A DNA stretch of 64,000 bases, taken from Indolivaga capnocytophagoides DSM 22835. GTDB taxonomy: Bacteria; Bacteroidota; Bacteroidia; Bacteroidales; Dysgonomonadaceae. The DNA is taken from NCBI RefSeq assembly GCF_000426485.1, contig NZ_AUFL01000008.1:124001-188000 (forward strand). Direction: 5' to 3'. The notes below the pieces were generated by a model. That model ran no database searches, was not told where the DNA came from, and saw only the letters and a program-made list of their open reading frames with translations. Each line of letters begins with the position of its first letter. Position 1 is the stretch's first letter. A program made the position numbers and the translations under genes. Positions 57,372 through 64,000 of this stretch are shown here, piece by piece.

Positions 57372-60140
57372 TTAACTCAAACCCATTGAAGTGTTTAAAC
57401 ATTCAATAATTCTTTTCTCTTCATTATGTCCATCAGTTGATAGCCTAAGCAATGGCAGTCCGATAATTTCCAAAATGTGATCTTTCTTATTGTCCCTTTC
57501 CTGTTGTAACTTATTATCATGGAATGAAACACCGTCTACCTCAATAGCTAAAACAGGGGTTTTATCCATTTTGTTATACAGTAGAAAATCGATTCTTGAA
57601 TTGTTCTTTATAAATTGGATTTCATCTTCAGAAAATGATTGAAAATCCCGAACAAGGTCTCTAAGCCGATATTCTCGAACCATATCAATTGACGAGAATT
57701 GAACATTGTTTTTAAGTATATCTTCATTCAATAGCTTATCAATAATAATCTCTGCGGCAGAGCCTTTTATATTCTTGTTGGATGAAAGAAACGAAGTGAA
57801 GACTTTATTGTATTCTTTATATAGAAGGTCAAAAACGGAACAGATACGACCTTTAATAATCGTTTCATTGGGGTCGGTGGTATAACATATATAGCGTATC
57901 ATATCACCGATATTTGTTCCGTGAGGAAGCTCCATTGATTCAGGTTTTACGACAATAAATTCTTTAACGGCTCTTGATACAGCTACGTTAATAAGGTTCG
58001 GATTATCTATAAATTCCCCGATTTTGCTTCTGACCGTATTGAATATAATCACATTTTTCTCACGCCCCTGGAATTTATGTATCGTGTCGGCTTCCGCACC
58101 ATCGGGTAGTCGCTTCTGCAGCATATCGGCATGCTTTCTATAGGGAGCAATAACTCCTACTTCCGTATAATTCATTGAAAAGTTTTCTCGTATATAAGAA
58201 TCCGTTTCATCTATCTGTCTTTGATTATAATTATCTCTTTCTCCGGATATATTTGTTTCTATGATTCTGAACGGATGATTACTTCCATCAGTCATAACAA
58301 CCAAATTATTATTGTAGTATTTCTTATTGCAAAATCCAATAATAGTAGGATGGCATCTATAGTGTTCTTTTAGTAAAACTGATTTTACACTATTCCCATA
58401 CAAACTTTTCAACGAATTCAGAATATTCTGTTTAACATAGTCATATACAGGAGAAATATTGTACTCCACTTGAAATTGCTCTGCAGCCTCTTGGCTCTGT
58501 TTATCTACAATATGAGTTAGTTGGAGACTATCTCCGACAACAATCACATTTCGACAACACGAAAAGCATACAGCAGACTTTATTATATCTACCTGTGAAG
58601 ATTCATCTATAATCAAATAGTCGAAAAGATATCCGTTAGGGATACTTGTGTGCAATGAGAGTGTAGAACTTAGTATTACTGGATAACGCTTTGCAAAATC
58701 ATTAAACTGCTTGCGATAATCTTTTGCATTAAATTCGGCTTTATCTAAACGATTATACTTTTTAAATAACTCACCATTGAATACTTCTTTTGATGTTTCA
58801 ATAAAATGTTTAAGGTTAGATTCTTCATTATTAGATGCTAACCAGTTCTCAACATCCAGTATTTCGTTTTCTATTTTTGTTATATATAGTTCATAGAATT
58901 TATGATTTGCATAGATGGGCAATTCTTCACCATAAACACTGATACTTTTAAGGTCAAATAAGCCATAATGAAAAAATAACCGCAACGTATTTCTGATAGA
59001 CAGTCTTCTTTTAAGCTCTATATATGATAACAAATCTTTTAAACTCAAAATTCTGCTATAATTCCATTTACGACGGAATTTCTTGTCAAGCATAGCTTTT
59101 ACCTCCAGATTGATTGGCTGCTCTGCTTTTATATGTTCAAATTCTATTTCAGCATCTGATAACTCCGTTTTTAAAGTGGCTAATTTATTTCGGTACTGAA
59201 AACATTTAGTTAGTATGGAGTCTAATTCCTCAATCTCATTCTTTGCTCTTTTTAATCGCTCTTCCGAAATTTTAAAATTAGGATCAACTGTTTGTTCTTC
59301 AATACTGTCAAAGAATGAAGTTTTATTCTCTTTGTTCCCAAGTGATGCTACAACCATCCCATAGCCATATTTTTCTAACTTCTCCCGTACATTGAAGACT
59401 GCAGAATTGTTGTTAGAAACGATTGCAACAGTTTTGTTTTGTACAATAAGATTGGCTATTATATTTAAAATTGTTTGTGTTTTTCCAGTTCCCGGAGGTC
59501 CTTCCACGATACTTATGCTATTTCTTAGAGTCGTCTCAACTGCCAGTTTCTGACTTTCGTTGCATCCGAAAGGGTAGATGAGGGGTTCTTTAGATGTGGC
59601 AACAGCAGGATTAGTTCCGTCAATATATTTGGATAACGCAGACCTTGATTCGAATAAATCTATACCGTCAAGAGCCTTGAGCAATATTTCAGAACTTATT
59701 TGATTTGGATTTTTGTTTTCAGTATCCTCTGCTGGGATGTCAAATGATACACCTCCTGATTTTTTCAGTATTTCTTTAAAATAATCGATAATCGATTTAG
59801 CTTGATCTGTGTCTTTTTTTATATTACAAATTTCAATATCAGAACTTTTTTCAATAGGATAAGAATTGTTATCTCCATTGCGGAAAATCAAATAATGACC
59901 GTAACTATCAACTGTATCATATTTCTCATTCAATTTGCCATTCTCGTATATGCGAACATTTTCGCAAGTTGATATAAACGGATAGTACTTAACCTTATCG
60001 GCTCCGTAATTATAGCTTCTTGCATTACTAAATGTGATGTGATATCCGTTGTCGGTACGGGTAACTGCTGAAACATCTCTCCTGTATTCGAACTTTAGAG
60101 ATGTTTTATTTTTCAAGTATATTAGGAACGGGTACTTCAT
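57372..60140 (-). CDS. SF1 helicase with C-terminal nuclease-like domain
   Basis: 922 residues. An N-terminal beta-rich domain (~1-130) is followed by a helicase core of the UPF1/Dna2 type: Walker A EGPPGTGKTQT (~212-222), a helical insertion (~270-440), Walker B LIIDESSQVD (~510), VVGDSLQLTHIV, FQGREKNVIIFNTVRS and NVAVSRAVKEF. The last ~120 residues hold RIDFLLYNK...AIEVDGVSFHD (near 867), the pattern of DUF2726/DUF559 restriction-like endonuclease domains. It is monocistronic. A role in defence against foreign DNA is possible from the domain pairing; DNA repair is the alternative. Confidence 0.85.
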   Translation of the reverse strand: MKYPFLIYLKNKTSLKFEYRRDVSAVTRTDNGYHITFSNARSYNYGADKVKYYPFISTCENVRIYENGKLNEKYDTVDSYGHYLIFRNGDNNSYPIEKSSDIEICNIKKDTDQAKSIIDYFKEILKKSGGVSFDIPAEDTENKNPNQISSEILLKALDGIDLFESRSALSKYIDGTNPAVATSKEPLIYPFGCNESQKLAVETTLRNSISIVEGPPGTGKTQTILNIIANLIVQNKTVAIVSNNNSAVFNVREKLEKYGYGMVVASLGNKENKTSFFDSIEEQTVDPNFKISEERLKRAKNEIEELDSILTKCFQYRNKLATLKTELSDAEIEFEHIKAEQPINLEVKAMLDKKFRRKWNYSRILSLKDLLSYIELKRRLSIRNTLRLFFHYGLFDLKSISVYGEELPIYANHKFYELYITKIENEILDVENWLASNNEESNLKHFIETSKEVFNGELFKKYNRLDKAEFNAKDYRKQFNDFAKRYPVILSSTLSLHTSIPNGYLFDYLIIDESSQVDIIKSAVCFSCCRNVIVVGDSLQLTHIVDKQSQEAAEQFQVEYNISPVYDYVKQNILNSLKSLYGNSVKSVLLKEHYRCHPTIIGFCNKKYYNNNLVVMTDGSNHPFRIIETNISGERDNYNQRQIDETDSYIRENFSMNYTEVGVIAPYRKHADMLQKRLPDGAEADTIHKFQGREKNVIIFNTVRSKIGEFIDNPNLINVAVSRAVKEFIVVKPESMELPHGTNIGDMIRYICYTTDPNETIIKGRICSVFDLLYKEYNKVFTSFLSSNKNIKGSAAEIIIDKLLNEDILKNNVQFSSIDMVREYRLRDLVRDFQSFSEDEIQFIKNNSRIDFLLYNKMDKTPVLAIEVDGVSFHDNKLQQERDNKKDHILEIIGLPLLRLSTDGHNEEKRIIECLNTSMGLS

Positions 60141-60199
60141 CGATCACTTTTTATTATAAGTTGTTGTAATAGTAGTATTAAGTTAGATTTATGAATAAT

Positions 60200-61615
60200 C
60201 TATAGAATTTTACTCCAAATTTTAATTCCTTTCTCTAAATCTGCTTCGGACAAAGATGCATAACCCAATCTAATTCCAGATATCGACTTGTCAAAACTGA
60301 ATCTGTCAGGTGTATAGAAATTGATAGCTTTAAGATTAGCCCTTTTCTGTACTTGAAATAAATCAATGTTTTCAATCGGTTTAATCCAAAAAGCCAACCC
60401 TCCATCGGGTTTCTTGTAAGTTACTTTATTTTCTAAATAATTATCTAAGAGAGATGCGAAAAAATCTCTTTTCTGTTCATAATAGCTTAACATTCTTTTC
60501 TGATGCCTGCGAATAGCTCCATCTGCGATCAATTCCATGATAGACTGTTCCATTATTGCATCTCCCTGTATATCTATAATTTTACGGAGTTGGCCTACCT
60601 TTTCTATAAAATCGGGATTAGCTGCAATATAACCTACCCTTATTGCCGGAGCAATCAATTTGCTTAAAGTTCCTATATAGACATAGTGGTTTTTGTCAAT
60701 ATTGTCGTATGAAGATATGGGCATGATCGGACGTTGGGAGAAATGAAACACATTGTCGTAATCGTCCTCAATGATAGTAAACCCATATCGGTTAGATAAT
60801 TCAATCAATTTTAACCGACGGGCAAGACTTAAAGTTACCGTTGTTGGGTATTGGTGATGCGGTGTTACATAGATGGCTTTAATATCTTTCTTTTTTAATA
60901 TAGCTTCTACTTCTTCTACATTTATTCCTTCATCATCAACAGGAATGGGCAAAATTGTAGCACCTGCATGTTCAAAGGTTTTCCATGCGGGCTTGAATCC
61001 AGGGTTTTCAACTAAAATGATATCATCTTTTTTCAATAAGCAATGAGCTGTTAAAAATAAAGCCATCTGGCTCCCTCGTGTTATACAAATTTCCGGCAAT
61101 GAAGTATTCATGCCTCTATTCTGGTTCAGCATATTTGAAATCATATCACGAAATTTATCATCACCAAACTCACTTGCAAGATTCATTATCTGCCATCTGG
61201 CTTTGCGATTGAATATCCGACGGTATGCCCGAGCCAGCTCTTCCATGGGTGCACATGAAGTATCCGGTAGGCCATCATCAAACAAGATATGCTTTTTTAT
61301 GGCAGCGTCTATCGGCTGCTTCACTCGCTTTGGTGTTTCATTTACAGGAGATATCCGTATCTTATCCGAGACATAGGTTCGCTTTCGCTCTTCGGAGATA
61401 ATCCATCCTTCTGCCGACAATACATCGAATGCCTGAACTACAGTATTCCTGTTTATACCGAGTTCCGCCGCTACTAGCCTTGTGCCGGGCATCAGTTCCC
61501 CGGTTTTAATCTTTCCGTTTTTGATAAACTCTATTATGCTATCAGCAATCTGGATATAAACCGCTTTTTTTTGAGTCTTATCAATTCTGGTTTGTAACAA
61601 TTTAAAATCGAACAT
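60200..61615 (-). CDS. MocR/PdxR-type regulator: GntR helix-turn-helix fused to aminotransferase-like domain
   Basis: 471 residues from ATG 61615; the in-frame GTG at 61648 lies on the promoter box. The GntR domain occupies ~5-75 (KKAVYIQIADSIIEFIKNGKI, GINRNTVVQAFDVLSAEGW). From ~110 there is a fold-type-I aminotransferase domain with the PLP-lysine site YIGTLSKLIAPAIRVGYI and EDDYDNVF upstream. MocR proteins bind PLP and often control pyridoxine metabolism or FMN-type proteins next door. Here the divergent neighbour is a PNPOx-like gene, the classic PdxR arrangement. Confidence 0.93.
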   Translation of the reverse strand: MFDFKLLQTRIDKTQKKAVYIQIADSIIEFIKNGKIKTGELMPGTRLVAAELGINRNTVVQAFDVLSAEGWIISEERKRTYVSDKIRISPVNETPKRVKQPIDAAIKKHILFDDGLPDTSCAPMEELARAYRRIFNRKARWQIMNLASEFGDDKFRDMISNMLNQNRGMNTSLPEICITRGSQMALFLTAHCLLKKDDIILVENPGFKPAWKTFEHAGATILPIPVDDEGINVEEVEAILKKKDIKAIYVTPHHQYPTTVTLSLARRLKLIELSNRYGFTIIEDDYDNVFHFSQRPIMPISSYDNIDKNHYVYIGTLSKLIAPAIRVGYIAANPDFIEKVGQLRKIIDIQGDAIMEQSIMELIADGAIRRHQKRMLSYYEQKRDFFASLLDNYLENKVTYKKPDGGLAFWIKPIENIDLFQVQKRANLKAINFYTPDRFSFDKSISGIRLGYASLSEADLEKGIKIWSKIL

Positions 61616-61647
61616 CTGGACTGCTTGTTTTTGTTCTATCTGTACCA

Positions 61648-61684
61648 CAAATATAGTCCAATTGTTTAATAGCTTTGCGGACTA
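61648..61684. promoter_or_regulatory. Divergent promoter and inverted repeat between MocR and FMN-protein genes
   Basis: TATATTTG on the minus strand (61648-61655) and TAGCTTTG on the plus strand (61670-61677) both fit TAnnTTTG. TAGTCC (61654-61659) and GGACTA (61679-61684) form an inverted repeat flanking them and could be MocR half-sites. Confidence 0.5.
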
Positions 61685-61715
61685 AAGAAAAATTAATTAT
61701 CAAAAAATAAGAGTT

Positions 61716-62186
61716 ATGCAAGGAAGAATGAAACAACATCAGCTTAATCCCACTGAAATAACAGATGTATTAAACAAGGCAGAAGTAGGCAGAATTGCGA
61801 CTAATGATCCGAATGGATTTCCTTATATCGTACCGGTTCATTATGTCTATTGGAATGATAAGATATATATTCATGGGCTTATCAAAGGGCAGAAAATAGC
61901 ATATCTGAAACAAGACTCCAAAGTGGGGTTCGAGGTAGACGAGATGGGTGCTATTTTGCCTGATACCACGATTGTATGTGATACAAATACAGAATTCAGA
62001 AGCGTTATCATATTGGGAAATGCACAAATGATAGATGAGCCTGAACTAAAAAAAGAGATACTTAAACATATCGTGAAAAAATACACACCCGAACTTAGCC
62101 ACATGGAATTTCCAGCCAATATGTTCAAAGCTACCGGAATAATAGAGATCACTCCATCTGCCATTACTGGCAAATACTATAAATAA
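61716..62186 (+). CDS. Pyridoxamine-5'-phosphate-oxidase-like FMN protein
   Basis: 156 residues. The pattern VGRIATNDPNGFPYIVPVHYVY, KIYIHG..KGQKIAYLKQDSKVGFEVD and TEFRSVIILGNAQM fits small FMN split-barrel proteins (NimA/PNPOx-like). It resembles the protein encoded at 4892 inside the anf run. True PNPOx activity is not implied. Likely controlled by the divergent MocR protein. ATG 61716 is about 32 bp after the predicted promoter. Confidence 0.87.
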   Translation: MQGRMKQHQLNPTEITDVLNKAEVGRIATNDPNGFPYIVPVHYVYWNDKIYIHGLIKGQKIAYLKQDSKVGFEVDEMGAILPDTTIVCDTNTEFRSVIILGNAQMIDEPELKKEILKHIVKKYTPELSHMEFPANMFKATGIIEITPSAITGKYYK

Positions 62187-62640
62187 ACCTAGTTTTAAAA
62201 GAATAAGAACAGAATAATATTTCTGGCAAAATGGGAAATGATATTATCAAGAATGGGTCTCGATCTTATAATGTCGGTTTATCTAATAAATAAAACTGTG
62301 TTCATATTTCAAATGAGGAATATAATATTAGGCCGCCAGTTTCTTTAGTCAGAATCCCGTTAAAAACATAAAATCAATAGAAAAGGATTCTCTATATTAT
62401 GTATGATGCGATTTGATTTTAATAAACTCTTATGACGAAAATTCGAGTAAAGCCTCATTCCCGTTTTAGACATGGGAAGAGACAAATAGAGCATAAGTAC
62501 TATTGAACTGTTTGGGGGGATTAGTAATAAATGATAATTCAGTTAACATGAATCAAACTAGTGTTACAGTCTCATATTAGTTTATAATACCAGCTTAGGT
62601 TATTGATGTTCACCTAAATGGATTAATGTATGTAGATGGG
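62187..62640. other. Intergenic region without recognisable gene
   Basis: AT-rich sequence with stops in all frames. A 23-codon frame at 62432 (MTKIRVKPHSRFRHGKRQ...) is the only piece with biased composition; it is too short to support. The region 62777-62996 beyond the repeat is also empty. Confidence 0.6.
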
Positions 62641-62776
62641 TAAATAATTATCAGAGTGCACTCTCTATTAATGCAGACAACTGAGACTCAAAAATGTTTT
62701 ACGTGTGATCAAAAAAAATATATTTTAACGTTTAATAAGATCTGCTTTCTGACCTGAAATACCATGAAAGTGGTAT
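62641..62776 (+). repeat. Dispersed 136-bp repeat, copy B
   Basis: 94% identical to 29763-29898 without gaps. This copy keeps the hairpin at the right end, GAAATACCA-N6-TGGTATTTC, which runs a few bases past the shared limit. No gene lies nearby on either side for 220 bp, and no target-site duplication was recognised. Confidence 0.9.
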
Positions 62777-62996
62777 TTCGGGTGATGGATACAAGTTATA
62801 CTTTTATCTGCTGAAATTGAGTATGTATGTGCCTAGGTTAAGAGATCATAAACCGATTTTGGCTTACAGGCTTCATCCTAAAATATATTTTAAATAAATA
62901 GAAGTATTTAATGATATGCTTTCAAGTGTAATAAAATCAGTTTGTTATATTTTTCAAAGCAATAAATAGGTCTGTGACCTTAATTCCCCATTATCA

Positions 62997-64000
62997 ATGA
63001 AAAGATTATTATCAAGTACAACCATCAGGCTTTTTCTGGGAGTCGTAGGTGGTGTTATTATTGGATTGCTAGCCTCTGAGGATGTTATTGGATTTATACT
63101 TCCGATAAAACATATTCTGGGACAGATTATTTTTTTCTTAATTCCTCTTATTATTTTCGGATTTATCACACCATCCATAACTCGTCTCAAAAGAAATGCG
63201 TCGAAGTTGTTGGGGATATCGCTACTGCTGGCTTATGTTTCATGTATAGGTAGTGCCTCACTCGGTGCTTTTGTAGGGTATATGGCAATACCTTTGCTAA
63301 ATATTACACCCGATGCAGGAGTTACTAATGTTGTTCCCGAAATGTTGTTTAAGTTAGATATCCCTCCGTTAATGTCTGTGCTGAGTGCTTTGATTTTTGC
63401 TTTTCTTATAGGGCTGTCTGTAATCTGGACTAATGCTTCGAAAATAGAGGCGGCATTATATGAATTTCAAAGTCTCATTTTTGCTTTGGTTAAGAAGGTT
63501 TTAATCCCGATACTTCCATTTTTTATTGCAGCTAATTTCAGTATATTGGCGTATGAAGGAACGCTCGCTTCCAGATTGCCTGTTTTTCTGGCTATTCTGC
63601 TAATTACGATCTTATGTCATATTATCTGGCTGAGTTTTCTCTATATTTCTTCGGGAATATACGCAGGGATAAACCCATGGAAAGTGCTGAAATATTATGG
63701 CCCGGTTGTTCTTACAGCATTGGGAACCCAATCATCTGCAGCCAGTCTTGGTGTAGCTATAGAGCAAACCAAGAAGAGTCCTGTGTTGAAAAGCGATATC
63801 AGAGATTTTTCTATACCCTTGTTAGGTAATATACACTTTCCCGGCTCTATATTAGATGTTGTTTTTCTGTCTTTGGCTGTGTCTCAGTTGTTATATGGAA
63901 CTATGCCCGATGTTAGTAAATTGTTAGTATTTATACCTCTATTGGGAATTTTTGCGATAGCAGCCCCTGGACTCCCGGGTGGTACCTTGATAACTTCTTT
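62997..64000 (+). CDS. Dicarboxylate/amino-acid:cation symporter, start apparently frameshifted, 3' end beyond the window
   Basis: A frame open from 63001 to the window end encodes a DAACS-type transporter: TTIRLFLGVVGGVIIGLL, IIFFLIPLIIFGFI, ALGTQSSAASLGVAI (near the substrate serine motif) and FPLLG-like PLLGNIHFPGS. The only plausible ATG (62997) is followed by five A residues and reads MKKIII out of frame; with four A residues it would read MKRLLSSTT and enter the body. In the body frame a TGA stands right before 63001. So it is either a one-base insertion in the A-run (mutation or sequencing error) or an unusual start. The next in-frame TTG (63067) would cut the first membrane helix. Confidence 0.7.
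   Translation, partial: MKRLLSSTTIRLFLGVVGGVIIGLLASEDVIGFILPIKHILGQIIFFLIPLIIFGFITPSITRLKRNASKLLGISLLLAYVSCIGSASLGAFVGYMAIPLLNITPDAGVTNVVPEMLFKLDIPPLMSVLSALIFAFLIGLSVIWTNASKIEAALYEFQSLIFALVKKVLIPILPFFIAANFSILAYEGTLASRLPVFLAILLITILCHIIWLSFLYISSGIYAGINPWKVLKYYGPVVLTALGTQSSAASLGVAIEQTKKSPVLKSDIRDFSIPLLGNIHFPGSILDVVFLSLAVSQLLYGTMPDVSKLLVFIPLLGIFAIAAPGLPGGTLITS

Noticed and set aside
62432..62503. 23-codon basic frame MTKIRVKPHSRFRHGKRQ...
   Set aside because: Too short, no conserved context, no ribosome site; kept only as a note for the empty intergenic region.

Overview
The window looks like chromosome of a Bacteroidota bacterium, probably a gut-type Bacteroidales such as Dysgonomonas. This is an inference from the SusC/SusD pairs, a hybrid two-component system, AT-rich DNA, lipoprotein signals, and promoters matching the Bacteroidota -7 box TAnnTTTG. 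No rRNA, tRNA, CRISPR array or intact transposase was seen.

1-11000 (minus strand): a nearly uninterrupted run of twelve genes for the iron-only nitrogenase: anfH, nifI1, nifI2, anfD, anfG, anfK, a HEPN-like protein, a small FMN-binding-type protein, anfO, nifB, nifV, and a NifA/AnfA-type sigma-54 activator that leaves the window. AnfD carries the P-cluster cysteines and the cofactor ligands Cys257 and His423. A good -24/-12 promoter and a cluster of TGTTC/GAAC half-sites lie upstream of anfH. No nifE, nifN or molybdenum nifDK is present in the window.

11000-27330 (plus): an arabinan-type polysaccharide utilisation locus: GH51 arabinofuranosidase, a LamG lipoprotein with two 172-residue repeats, two SusC/SusD pairs and a GH43 arabinanase. 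It has no local regulator.

27330-30360: a ferredoxin-nitroreductase, an ECF sigma factor with two small TPE(E/Q)-motif proteins, a broken membrane-protein gene, and one copy of a 136-bp repeat whose second copy is at 62641.

30356-41870: an iron/siderophore region: an XusABC-like operon (TonB receptor, DUF4374 lipoprotein, PepSY membrane protein) with a divergent AraC regulator, a YbtPQ/IrtAB-like half-ABC pair under a TetR regulator with two identical palindromic operators, and a Fur-family regulator. 41819-42460 holds two gene remnants.

42829-57222: a second polysaccharide locus (GH29 fucosidase, two GH43 enzymes, small lipoprotein, SusD, SusC, all minus) facing its hybrid sensor/regulator. 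57372-64000: an SF1 helicase with a C-terminal nuclease-like domain, a MocR/PdxR regulator divergent from an FMN-type protein, the second 136-bp repeat, and the start of a dicarboxylate-type symporter whose ATG is out of frame with its body.

A recurring regulatory layout is visible. Three promoters (11406, 53029, 35860) are preceded by direct repeats with exactly 21-bp period ending about 19-24 bp before a TAnnTTTG-like box. The repeat sequence differs each time, as expected for different AraC-type DNA-binding domains. All calls come from reading the sequence; no database search was run.
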